DNA of 64,000 nucleotides from Sitta carolinensis (taxonomy: Eukaryota > Chordata > Aves > Passeriformes > Sittidae), in contig JAVUNC010000004.1 in NCBI GenBank assembly GCA_032173965.1, positions 1,688,501-1,752,500 on the forward strand, in the 5' to 3' direction. The stretch's first letter is position 1. Every line of letters starts with the position of its first letter. This document shows, piece after piece, positions 47,345 through 55,769 of this stretch. The notes beneath the pieces were generated by a model. The model made no database searches. It was not told the DNA's origin and was given only the letters and a program-made list of their open reading frames with translations. Both the position numbers and the translations under genes were made by a program.

Positions 47345-50300
47345 TAATAATAATAATATAATATTTAATTCCCTTAATTTTGAGACACTGTCAGCTAATA
47401 TTCAGTTTGTGATCCACCCTCATTCCCAGGGATTTTTTTTTTTGCTACATCCTTGGATTCTGTGAGATGTGAAGTTTTTGGGTGTCACTCTTTCATGCAC
47501 TCTTTCTTTTCCAGGCTGCAAATTTTCCAAACCCCCCCCCAAAATTCAGGAAACCCCTCCAAGCCTGGCATCAGCTGCAGGCAGGAGGTTGGAAAAGCTC
47601 TCAGGTGGTCTTTACAGGCAAATATTTTAATTTTAAGGATTATTTCTCTTTATAGGAAATAATCTTTCCCTAATTCATTGTGTTTTGATGATAAGGAGTT
47701 TCAGGGACTCCCAGGAAATTAAATAATCGAGTGATTATTTTCCAAAAATCAACTTTTAATGGGACAGGCAGCAAGTGGAAAACATAAACATTGGGTTGGA
47801 ACTGATTATGCTTTATGCTTAATAAGCCACTTGTAAAATTATATTTTTTTTTTTGCCTCTCAGATGGTCTTTACAGGCAAATATTTTGGTTTTAAGGATT
47901 ATTTCTCTTTATGGGAAATAAGCTTTCCACGATTTGTTGTGTTTTGATGATAAGGAGTTTCAGGGACACCGAGGAAATGAAATAATCCAGTGATTTCCAA
48001 CAGACAGGTTTGATGTTTTCCACTTGCTGCCTGTCCCATTAAAAGCTGATTTTTGCACAATAATCACTCAATTATTTCATTTCCTCGGTGTCCCTGAAAC
48101 TCCTTATTATCAAAACACAACAAATCATGGAAAGCTTGTTTCCTAAAAAGACAAATAATCCTTAAAATCAAAACATTTGCCTGTTAAGACCATCTGAGAC
48201 GCAAAAATAAAAAAAAATAAAATTTTACGAGTGACTTATTAAACATAGAGAATAATCAGTTCCAAGCCCACCCAACCTATGTGTGCACTTGGTAGATAAA
48301 ATATTTATTTCAGATTTCAAACCCTCCAGCAGGCCATGGCAACATCCAGCATCTCCTTTGAAGACTTCCCAGGCATTTCCCTGTTTTTTTTTTTTTTTTC
48401 CAGCCCATTCCAGTGATGGAATACGATTTCCCAACTTCAAAACTTACAGAATGTGGGATCAGAGGGAATTGACAGCTTTGCTCTCCTCAAAAGCAGAGCA
48501 GTCACATCAGGGGAGTGAATCCCTGTTTTCCAAAGAGGAGGAGTTTTACATTCCCATGAGATTAACTCCCGATCACTTCCGAAGTCTACCTGTGGCAAAG
48601 ATTTATTTAAAGAGAAAAGTTTACCCATTTTCCAAGCAGGGCTCTTCTTTCTTCAAACACCTATAAAAACACAAAAAAAAAGGGAAATTGAGTGTTTAAA
48701 GGGGACTCGATACGTGCTGAGAAAAACCCAGCTCGAAAAACAATCCATAAAAAAAAAAAAAATAAAGGAATCTCTGAATGGATGATTTTGGAAAAAAATA
48801 ATGGAGCTCCTTTAATCCAAACTCCCTGATAGGGTCAGCTAAAGGAGCAGCTCAGGCACGTCCATGAGTTTGGGGATATTTTATTGGATGGAGATTCCAA
48901 CAAACATCAGGTTCTCCAATTCCTTAATCCCGTGCTGGATTTATTCCATAAATCCGTGTATTTCTTGCACTGAGGAGCTCAGAAATGGAACCAGCATTCC
49001 CAAACTTTCCTGTGGAAAGGGAAAGAATCCCTTCTGCTGCCACCTTCCCTCTTCCCACCCCAAGGTGATCCTTGGGGAATTTATCATCCTGGAACCTCCT
49101 GGATTCTTTGGAATCCCTGGGAGTGTCCAAGGCCAGGCTGGGACAGTGGGAGGTGTCGGATTTGGACCTGGATGAGCTTTAAGATCCCTTCCAACACCAA
49201 AATATCCCGAGATTGGGAGGACAACCTCTCCCCACCCTCCCAGCCAGGAATTCCTTCCCAATATCCCAGCCAAATCTCCCCTTTCCCAGCGGGAAGCTGT
49301 GGACAACCCCTTTGCTTGGGGAAGAAGGAGAAGAAGAAGACTATGCCCTAAACATTCCATCTTGTTACACAAATATTATTTTAACCAGTTAAAATTCACA
49401 TGTATTATTTTAACCGGTCACCTTAAACTCTAAATCTCTCACCCTGTGATATAATTTTATATCACTTTTATTCGACTCCACCCTCACGGCCTCAAGGCTA
49501 TCACTCAGTTTTGGAAGCCTTTCCCAGGGCCTGGGAAAATGCAGAATATCTTTGTGGATCATTTTCTGCCAGTACAGAAAGCCTGACATTCTCCATGCCC
49601 GGAATTCCAACAGGAGCCATTCCCTGTGTCCTGTCCCTCCATGCCTTGTCCCCAGTCCCTCTCCAGCTCTCCTGGAGCCCCTTTAGGCTCTGGAAGTGGC
49701 TCTGAGGTGTCTCTGGATCCTTCCCTTCTCCAGGTGAACCCCACTGAGCTCTCCCAGCCTGGCTCCATGGGAATTCTCCTCTCCTGCACACGCAGTGATG
49801 GGAGATACCCCAGAAGGTGAACTTCTTGGTTTCAGAAATTCCATTAATCTGGGTGGCCTGAAATCCTGCAGGGATTCCATCCCAACTCAGCAAACCCTTC
49901 AGGAATGGGATGAGGAGGCCAGCCTTTGCTCCCTGAGGCACTTTGAGGCGAGGACGATCCGTATCGAAATCCAGAGGGGGATTTCTCACCTTGCCCTTGA
50001 TCCCTGGGAGCTGGACCCCCAAGCACCAACACGTGGCTTCGAACACCCCGGGGATGGTGAGCTGGGAAGGGAGGGGATGATTTTTCCAGCAGACAGATCA
50101 AAGAGGAGGAGGCAGGAGGCAGAACAGCCCGGCTTATCGCCGCACATAAAGCGGCACGCGGGGGAAAACGCGCTGGATCTTGATCAATCCCAGCCTGCAG
50201 AGGTGGCTCCTGCAGACCAGGACATTCTCAGTGCTGATGTCTGCTGCAGCAGCTGGCAGCTCCAGCCCTGTCTCTCCCAGCAGGAGAGTCTCTGGAGAGG

Positions 50301-53300
50301 GCTGGAAAACGACATTTCTTTTATTTGCGCCTCGGCCGTTATTATTCGCTTTATTTGCGTGGGGGGCGCGCCGGGAAAACGGAGGGGAAAAAAGCCAAAA
50401 AAAAAACCCCCAACAAGCCGAACTTGGGAAAGGAGTTGCCCCGAGGAAGGGGTGAATCGTGAAAGATCTGAGTTTTGGGATGGAGAATTCCACAGGGGAG
50501 GGAGCTGTTTGTGGTCTTTGATCAGAGACAAGGCGGATTTGCTCTCAGCGTTGTTGGAGAACTCACAAAGTTCTGCCTCTCCAGGCACTGGGAAGCGTTA
50601 ATTGGCAGCGGAATGGTCCCAATTTGGTGGAATAATCAAGCCCATGCCCTCTCCTCCAGCCTTGGAGTTACACCTGTGCAGTGCCTGGGATGATTTCTGG
50701 GATCTGCTGTCTCACATCCGTGGCTTCGGGGGGTTTAAAGGTGCTCAGGTGGCTGGAAAATCCCTCTGTCCTGTGCTGCAAATTCCAGAGGGGGATCTCC
50801 TGCCTCACACCTGAGTTCCTGCCAGGCAGAAGGCAAATCCTCTCCCAAATTCCAGAATTCCCAGGATGGAGCCTGCAGGATTCTTCTGCCGTGGATTCCT
50901 CCTCACCTTCAGCAACCCCCTGGTGAATCTGGGATTTTCCAGAAGGCAAATCCTCTCCCAAATTCCAGAATTCCCAGGATGGAGCCTGCAGGATGCTCCT
51001 GCCATGGATTCCTCCTCACCACCAGCACCCTCCTGGTGAATCTGGGATTTTCCAGAAGGCAAATCCTCTCTCAAATTTCAGTGTTCCCAGGATGGAGTCA
51101 AATTCCAGTCCTTCCCAGGATGCTCCATCTCCTGCCATGGATTCCTCCTCACCTGCAGCCCTGCCCTGGTGTATCTGGGATTTTCCAGATGGCAAATCCT
51201 CTCCCAAATTCCAGAATTCCCAGGATGGAGCCTGCAGGATGCTCCTGCCATGGATTCCTCCTCACCACCAGCAGCCCCCAGGTGAATCTGGGATTTTCCA
51301 GAAGGCAAATCCTCTCCCAAATTCCAGAATTCCCAGGATGGAGCCTGCAGGATGCTCCTGCCATGGATTCCTCCTCACCTTCAGCACCCCCCTGGCGTAT
51401 CCAGGATTTCATCCCCTGTTTTCCATGAACAATTTGGGATTTCCTGGTTCTGCCTCCTTGGCTCTGGCTTGTCCCTGCTGCTGATCCTGCCTTTAAAGCC
51501 ATCATGGAATCATGGAATGGTTTGGGTGGGAAGGGACCTTAAAGCTCATCCAGTTCCAACCCCAGGGACACCTCCCCTTATCCCAGACTGCTCCAAACCC
51601 CATCCAACCTGGCCTGGGACAATTCCAGGGATCTGGGGGCCTGGAATCTAGGAGGTTACAGGAGAGATGGAATCCCAGAATGGTTTGGGGTGGAACACAC
51701 CTCAAGGATCTTCTCTTTCCAACCCTCTGAGAAGATGTCAAATGTTAGGAAAAAATTCCCTGTGAGGGTGGGGAGGCCCTGAGATGGAATTCCCAGGGAA
51801 TTTGTGGCTGCCCCTGGATCCCTGGAAGTGTCCCAGGCTAGGCTGGAACTCCCTGGGACAGCAGGAGGTGTCCCTGCCCATGGTGGGATGGGATTGAGGT
51901 TTCTCCCAACCCAAACACCTGTGGAATTCTGGGACAAGTGTCCTCCCCCCATATTTAAAAAATCCAGGGAAATTTCCCCGAACCACCAAAGGAGCACCCT
52001 CAGAATTACCCAAAATTCATCAACCAGCAAATTTTAGGACACCAAAAACCCCCAGGTCTGCTCCTAACCATGGAATTTTGACATTTCTGCCTTGGAGTGG
52101 AATTCCCAGCGCTCCTGCTCCTCATCCTGCGTCCCGACAAATCCGTTTCTCACACATCCCATCTCTGCTTTTTCCATCCCTTCCAGATGGAAAAATCTGA
52201 ATTTCCATCCAGAAATTCCCTCTCCCTCCATCCAGAAATTCCCTCTCCTCCCCATCCAGAAATTCCCTCTCCTCCCATCCAGAAATTCCCTCTCCTCCCA
52301 TCCAGAAATTCCTGGTCACGCTGCCTCCCAGGAGTGCAGAGAGGAGCACATTTGAAAATCCACATTTGAAAATCCAGGGAAATTTCCCAGAACCACCAAA
52401 GGAGCACCCTCAGAATTACCCAAAATTCATCAACCAGCAAATTTTAGAACACCAAAACCCCCCAGATCTGCTCCTAACCGTGGAATTTTGACATTTCTGC
52501 CTTGGAGTGGAATTCCCAGCGCTCCTGCTCCTCATCCTGCGTCCCGACAAATCCGTTTCTCACACATCCCATCTCTGCTTTTTCCATCCCTTCCAGATGG
52601 AAAAATCTGAATTTCCATCCAGAAATTCCCTCTCCCCCCATCCAGAAATTCCCTCTCCTCCCCATCCAGAAATTCCCTCTCCTCCCATCCAGAAATTCCC
52701 TCTCCTCCCATCCAGAAATTCCTGGTCACGCTGCCTCCCAGGAGTGCAGAGAGGAGCACATTTGAAAATCCACATTTGAAAATCCAGGGAAATTTCCCAG
52801 AACCACCAAAGGAGCACCCTCAGAATTACCCAAAATTCATCAACCAGCAAATTTTAGAACACCAAAACCCCCCAGATCTGCTCCTAACCGTGGAATTTTG
52901 ACATTTCCGCCTTGGAGCGGAATTCCCAGCGCTCCTGCCCCTCATCCCGCATCCTGACAAATCCGTTTCTCACACATCCCATCTCTCCCTGCTTTTTCCA
53001 TCCCTTCCAGATGGAAAAATCTGAATTTCCATCCAGAAATTCCCTCTCCTCCCATCCAGAAATTCCCTCTCCTCCCCATCCAGAAATTCCCTCTCCTCCC
53101 ATCCAGAAATTCCCTCTCCTCCCATCCAGAAATTCCTGGTCACGCTGCCTCCCAGGAGTGCAGAGAGGAGCACATTTGAAAATCCACATTTGAAAATCCA
53201 GGGAAATTTCCCAGAACCACCAAAGGAGCACCCTCAGAATTACCCAAAATTCATCAACCAGCAAATTTTAGAACACCAAAACCCCCCAGATCTGCTCCTA

Positions 53301-53550
53301 ACCGTGGAATTTTGACATTTCCGCCTCGGAGCGGAATTCCCAGCGCTATAACATTAAAACTACCGTTAAAACGATTCTAATTTTAAATTTTAAGCCTGAA
53401 ATAACCGAGGTGCCCCTGTCCCCAGACCTCCCTGGCCATGCCCATCCCCATCCCCCTTGCCTCGTGGTTCCGCAGGCGGGCGTCGAGCGGGGTCCAGGCG
53501 CTGCGCCGGAGCCGCCGCCCGCCCGCGCCTCGAGGGGCAGCGAAAGCCAT
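33019..53550 (-). CDS. FBXO16: FBXO16, F-box only protein 16, complete (six coding exons)
   Basis: Presumed substrate-recognition subunit of an SCF (SKP1-CUL1-F-box) ubiquitin ligase. The join 53550-53461, 48660-48625, 42006-41800, 40872-40708, 39082-38877, 33145-33019 gives 831 nt and 276 residues, with an intact frame and a TGA stop. The human protein is about 292 residues (from memory). Order: basic N-terminus with WTPL (19-22); VFEERRALLGKW (31-42); RWTDSQRKRILLDLLERCS; F-box at about 83-126 with LPRVLSLYIFSFLDPRSLC, then WHWKYLSELDQLWMLKCLRF; a conserved tail motif PPWRSSDRNPTDTVRYNYLD from residue 205; and a basic C-terminus ending near LRKAKS. Introns are GT-AG except intron 1 (GC-AG). 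Start: the ATG at 53550 matches the family MAF start, and an acceptor-like TTCCACAG ends 8 nt upstream, so a non-coding first exon probably lies in the CpG-rich segment to the right. The extreme N- and C-terminal segments are less conserved than the middle. Confidence 0.95.
34130..34195 (+). mobile_element. CR1 LINE 3' fragment
   Basis: GATCTCAAAGGTGTTTTCCA followed by TCCTAAACCATGCTGTG is a diverged CR1 3' terminus. Confidence 0.65.
35990..36170 (+). mobile_element. CR1 LINE 3' fragment
   Basis: GAGGGTGGGGAGGCCCTGGG, AGCTGTGGCTGCCCCTGGAT, GGGCTGGACAGGGTTTGGAG and a degraded terminal segment, in CR1 order on the plus strand. Confidence 0.85.
38877..39082 (-). CDS. FBXO16: FBXO16 coding exon 5
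   Basis: 206 nt, ending in phase 2 with donor GTAAGA. The acceptor is TCTCCGACCAG. It encodes TPSKDEFIVIDVQPV, a low-conservation linker, and the family signature PPWRSSDRNPTDTVRYNYLD then NDDPIEQARQ. Confidence 0.95.
39480..40622 (+). mobile_element. LTR-like element in FBXO16 intron 4
   Basis: Non-coding block with AGAAATAAAGTGGGAATTTG near its left end, a central TTGCAGTGCAAGATGTGACC and an A/T segment before GGAGGGAGGAGAGGTTTACA. It resembles songbird endogenous-retrovirus LTRs (from memory, family not named). A sub-segment is duplicated: 39644-39790 and 40492-40622 share AATTGTCCAA, TCACATTTTCCCAG, TCCATCAAT and GGGGCCTGAAG in order. No gag, pol or env coding is present. Confidence 0.55.
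40708..40872 (-). CDS. FBXO16: FBXO16 coding exon 4 (F-box, second part)
   Basis: 165 nt, 55 codons, phase 0. The acceptor is AATTCACAG and the donor GTACCC. It encodes VSWHWKYLSELDQLWMLKCL then RFGWCLNFCPTPFEQGVW and a tail LRLTRPK. The WHW block is the C-terminal F-box helix. Confidence 0.96.
41035..41080 (+). mobile_element. CR1 terminal fragment
   Basis: GGGGCCCTTCCAGCTCAAGA followed by TATTCTGTGATTCC matches the end of avian CR1 including its ATTCTGTG terminal motif. Confidence 0.55.
41800..42006 (-). CDS. FBXO16: FBXO16 coding exon 3 (F-box, first part)
   Basis: 207 nt, phase 0 at both ends, acceptor TTTTTTCAG and donor GTTAAA. It encodes 69 residues from FDRWTDSQRKRILLDLLERC to SLCRCAQ and includes the first half of the F-box (LPRVLSLYIFSFLDPRSL). 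Confidence 0.96.
42205..42835. repeat. 31-bp minisatellite with GGCCTAGGCC palindrome, FBXO16 intron 2
   Basis: About 20 units of CACTACTGCCAGCACGGCCT followed by AGGCCAGGCCT. Each complete unit carries the palindrome GGCCTAGGCC. Several units near 42310-42360, 42430-42450 and 42600-42640 have small deletions or scrambled order. It begins about 200 bp from FBXO16 exon 3. Confidence 0.93.
42836..43475. repeat. ~26-30 bp CCATGGAAGCCC minisatellite, FBXO16 intron 2
   Basis: About 24 units of GGTGGCCATGGAAGCCCTGG followed by GATGATG or GATGGAG. Adjacent to, but unrelated to, the preceding 31-bp array. Open frames with Met-Glu-Ala-Pro-Gly or Ala-Ser-Met-Ala periodicity are artefacts. Confidence 0.92.
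43835..44220. repeat. AT-rich simple repeat (AAATAT)n
   Basis: Hexamer-like AAATATAAATAT and related ATAAATAAA repeats. Tyr/Ile/Phe-only open frames here are artefacts. Confidence 0.93.
45955..46060 (+). mobile_element. CR1 LINE 3' fragment
   Basis: AAGCTTGGAGCAATCTGGGA, GATGAGCTGTAAGATCCCTT and CCAGCCCAAGTTTTTCTGTG follow CR1 3' order on the plus strand. An oppositely oriented fragment (GATTTGGGTTGGCAGGACCC) lies just left, at about 45815-45870. Confidence 0.75.
46290..46600 (-). mobile_element. CR1 LINE 3' fragment
   Basis: The plus strand reads ATCACAGAGCCACAGGATTA, CCGAGGTTGGAAAACACCTC and later TTTCCCTCTGGTCCTGTCCT, the antisense of a CR1 3' region of about 300 bp. Confidence 0.85.
46782..46804. 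repeat. Poly-T run
   Basis: About 23 T residues, with a further poly-A run near 46676-46689. A likely length-variable microsatellite in FBXO16 intron 2. Confidence 0.8.
47263..47362. repeat. (TAA)n microsatellite, about 33 units
   Basis: Uninterrupted AAT/TAA triplets from about 47265 to 47343, then two short breaks. It encodes poly-Asn or poly-Ile in shadow frames. Probably polymorphic in length. Confidence 0.95.
47599..48276. repeat. Duplicated and inverted ~265-bp unit forming a long hairpin, FBXO16 intron 2
   Basis: Three copies of one unit: A (47599-47785, plus, 3' part), B (47788-47998, plus, 5' part) and C (48012-48276, inverted, full length). Shared blocks include GATGGTCTTTACAGGCAAAT, GATAAGGAGTTTCAGGGACA and GGGACAGGCAGCAAGTGGAA. 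B pairs with C over roughly 210 bp with a spacer of about 65 nt. The end of A also pairs with the start of C. The family of origin is unknown. Confidence 0.85.
48625..48660 (-). CDS. FBXO16: FBXO16 coding exon 2, 36-nt microexon
   Basis: Exactly 12 codons, VFEERRALLGKW, matching the remembered human FBXO16 residue for residue. The acceptor is TTTTTATAG and the donor GTAAAC, phase 0 on both sides. Unlike the other exons it is AT-rich (GAAGAAAGAAGA). A long inverted repeat starts about 350 bp downstream in the intron. Confidence 0.93.
49085..49300. mobile_element. CR1 fragments in both orientations
   Basis: 49085-49205 reads TTGGAATCCCTGGGAGTGTC, GATGAGCTTTAAGATCCCTT (plus orientation). 49215-49300 reads CCCAGCCAGGAATTCCTTCC (minus orientation). 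Both are diverged CR1 3' pieces in FBXO16 intron 1. Confidence 0.65.
49590..49770 (-). mobile_element. CR1 LINE fragment
   Basis: Plus strand GAGCCATTCCCTGTGTCCTG, CTCTCCAGCTCTCCTGGAGC and CCCTTTAGGCTCTGGAAGTG match the antisense of the CR1 region just upstream of its 3' end. The same block occurs at 58247-58330. Confidence 0.75.
50829..51410. repeat. 113-bp tandem repeat, five copies, FBXO16 intron 1
   Basis: Copies start at GAAGGCAAATCCTCTCCCAA near 50829, 50942, 51055, 51188 and 51301. The spacing is 113 bp except for one 133-bp copy carrying a 20-bp insertion. Copies contain CCAGAATTCCCAGGATGGAG and GCCATGGATTCCTCCTCACC. Open frames across it are periodic artefacts. Confidence 0.92.
51500..51930. 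mobile_element. Two CR1 fragments, tail-to-tail
   Basis: 51500-51640 is antisense CR1 (GGAATCATGGAATGGTTTGG, GAAGGGACCTTAAAGCTCAT). 51745-51925 is sense CR1 (GAGGGTGGGGAGGCCCTGAG, TTTGTGGCTGCCCCTGGATC). A second antisense terminus (CCCAGAATGGTTTGGGGTGG) sits at 51670-51725. Confidence 0.85.
51964..53345. repeat. 410-bp tandem repeat, 3.4 copies, next to FBXO16 exon 1
   Basis: The marker CCAGGGAAATTTCC begins units at 51964, 52374, 52784 and 53198 (spacing 410, 410, 414). Each unit holds an internal ~21-bp minisatellite (CATCCAGAAATTCCCTCTCC, four to five copies). Copies 1 and 2 are nearly identical; copy 3 has extra changes. The partial fourth copy ends about 115 bp from the exon 1 donor. 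Confidence 0.95.
53461..53550 (-). CDS. FBXO16: FBXO16 coding exon 1
   Basis: 90 nt encoding MAFAAPRGAGGRRLRR, SAWTPLDARLRNHE. The family start MAF and the WTPL block are conserved. Between them the residues are Gly/Ala/Arg-rich where the human protein, as remembered, has Lys/Asn/Thr/Met, in line with GC pressure. The donor is CACGAG|GCAAGG, a GC-type donor in phase 0. A likely 3' splice site (TTTTTTCCC, TTCCACAG) lies at about 53559, so the exon probably starts at 53558. Confidence 0.88.
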
Positions 53551-53558
53551 GGAGGGAC

Positions 53559-53760
53559 CTGTGGAACGACCGGGAAAAAAATCCAATTATTGCCAGCAGA
53601 GCCCTGTCAGAGCAGAGCCGGATTATTAAAATAGGAATACCGAGCCCGCGGCGGCGAGCGGTAACTCCCGAAATCGCGCCGCCGACGTCGCGACGAGTTT
53701 ATTGACGGAGGAGTCGAAGATGCAAAATACGGACGCGTATTCGGAGCCCTGCCTTTGAAT
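53559..53760. promoter_or_regulatory. CpG-rich promoter region of FBXO16, possibly bidirectional
   Basis: CpG-dense sequence (CGCGCCGCCGACGTCGCGAC, GGACGCGTATTCGG) just upstream of the first FBXO16 coding exon, the only such patch in this part of the window. The human neighbour on this side is FZD3, transcribed away from FBXO16 (from memory), so a shared promoter is possible. No FZD3 coding is visible in the remaining 10 kb. Confidence 0.6.
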
Positions 53761-54649
53761 GAGGATTGGAAAGAAAATTATTAACCATGTGAGGTTTGTT
53801 TTCTGAAATGAGTTCGGGGTCTGTTCCGGGAGGGGTCACTGGAAATGAGGAAGGAAAAGGAGTCTTCCTCACTCTGCCCTTTCCGCCTTTTCAATGCATG
53901 CCTGGCAAGTGAAGCCTTGGTAGATAAATTTTTTTTTTCCTGGGAAAAACTTCATCACTGCAGAGCTTGGGCAGCTGTTATTTATGGGAATTGAAGCCAA
54001 GAGAACTGATTTATTTTTATTTTTTTTTTTGTCTTGTGAGGAGTTCATAGCACATCATGAGATATTTCCCTAAAAGAACTGAAGAAAGACTGTTCTAGAA
54101 ATAAACTGACTGGGAATTCTGGGTGTTGTTCCAGTCAGTGAGAGAGAGGGGAGGCGTTCTGAAGGTTTTATTCTGATTTATTTTTTTTTTTTTGTTCTTC
54201 TTTTGGTTTTGGTAACAAAGATTTTTCTTTCTACCCTTTCAAGTTTGGGCCTGCTTGGATTTTTCACCTAATCCTGTCTCGCAGCAGAAAATAGACCCAC
54301 CACAACGAGGAGTCCAGTGATTTCAGAGAACAAAGGTGAGCGTTATCCCTGCGTTTTTGTGGGAAAAAACCAGAATTTTAAAGAGGAATCCAGTGATTTC
54401 ATAGCAATGGGTTCATAGCATGTTTTTGTCGTGGATGAAAAAAGAAGAAAATTGAAAAAAAAAATAGGATTTTCAACAAGGAATGCAATGATTTCATAGA
54501 ACAAAGGTGGGTGTTATCCCTGTGCCATTCCTGCGTTTTCGTGGAAAAAAATTACAATTTTATCAAGGAATGCAATGATTTCATAGAGCAAGTTTAAGTT
54601 TTTTTCCAACCCAAACCATCTGGGGATTCCGTGATTTCCTACTGGAACC
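53761..54649. other. Single-copy DNA right of the FBXO16 promoter
   Basis: No exon recognised. From 54300 to 54600 there are three to four loose copies of a motif with CAGTGATTTCATAGAACAAAG or GCAATGATTTCATAGAGC, and a CR1-like end CCAACCCAAACCATCTGGGG near 54606. Confidence 0.55.
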
Positions 54650-54654
54650 TCCAT

Positions 54655-54870
54655 GCACTACCAACTAATAAATAATATAAAAGTAATAATAAAAAAAAAA
54701 TAAAAATAAATAAATAAACAATAAATAAATAAATAATGCAGTAATTAAAATTAATAATTACTTATAATTAAGAAATAATAATTAATACTTAAATAACCTA
54801 ATTATTAATTTATAATTCATAATAATTTACAATAATTATAATTTATTGTTAATAATTAGTAATTAAGCAG
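54655..54870. repeat. AT-rich low-complexity sequence
   Basis: ATAATAAATAAATAAAT and TTAATAATTA-type sequence with almost no G or C. A CR1-like 3' piece (GGACCTGATGCTCTTAAAGG) follows at 54890-55010. Confidence 0.85.
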
Positions 54871-55189
54871 TTCTTCCCCATCACAAGTTTTAATGAATAT
54901 TCCATTGAGGAGGAATAAATCCCTGGAAGTTTTCCCCCAAAAATGGGGAAGTGGGTGATAGCTGGACCTGATGCTCTTAAAGGTTTATTCCAACCTTAAA
55001 AACTCCATGATTTTTGCAGGAATTTCCACGTCTAGTAAATCAGGCATTTACCAAAATTCCCCATTTTTTGGGACACCAAACATCTGAACATTCAGACAAA
55101 AAAAAAAATCACTGTGGGATCTGTCTGGGTACATGGATTTTCTGCTTAATTGTGCCTTCCTTTCTTGAGTTATTATGGAGTTAAAGAAA

Positions 55190-55640
55190 TATATATATGA
55201 AAAACCAAACAAAATAATAATCCAGAAAACCCCAAACAAATAAAAAAACCAGAAAAACAAGGAAAAAAAACAATCAAAAAACCACACACAGAGAAAACAC
55301 CCACAAAAAAAACAAAACAAAAACACCAAAAAAAAACCAACAGCAAAACCAAAAGCAACCCTCCCATGAAAACCCCTAAAACCCAGAACACAACTCCCCC
55401 AAGAAACCTCAAAACCACCCCAAAAAACCCAAAAAACACCAAACAAAAAAAAAACAAAACCCCAAAAACCCAAAAAAAAACAACCCCCCCCAAAAAAAAA
55501 TCCAAAAGGAAACAAAAAAACCTCAAACCAAACAAAAATCCTAAACCCCAAAACGAAACAAAGCCCCCCAAAAAATCCAAAAGCAAGGAAAAAAATAAAC
55601 CACAAACTCCCAAACAAATAAAAACAACCAAAAGAAAATC
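55190..55640. repeat. A/C-only low-complexity tract
   Basis: About 450 bp composed almost solely of A and C (AAAACCAAAACACCAAA-type), a strongly strand-asymmetric sequence without a clear period. The 189-residue minus-strand open frame (Phe/Gly/Leu/Val) is an artefact. Confidence 0.9.
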
Positions 55641-55769
55641 TGTTGCATTTTCCTCTCCGTGCTCAGGAAATAAATTTGTTATAAAAATCTGAGTTTTTTC
55701 TCCATTTTTTTTTTTTTTAGGGGGGCTAAAGACCCTTAAATAACAATCCCAACTGAACCAAAAAATGGG

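Noticed and set aside
49795..50601. 268-residue plus-strand open frame, the longest outside arrays
   Set aside because: No recognisable domain, no GC3 pattern like the real exons, overlaps CR1-like sequence at its left, and lies antisense in FBXO16 intron 1. Probably chance in GC-rich DNA; a transcript would change this view.
53551..53586. N-terminal extension of FBXO16 upstream of 53550
   Set aside because: The in-frame extension has no ATG (it opens with TTG), and an acceptor-like TTCCACAG lies between; the family start is MAF.
55048..55631. Minus-strand 189-residue hydrophobic frame resembling a membrane protein
   Set aside because: Composition artefact of an A/C-only tract (G/T on the minus strand gives Phe/Gly/Leu/Val/Trp).
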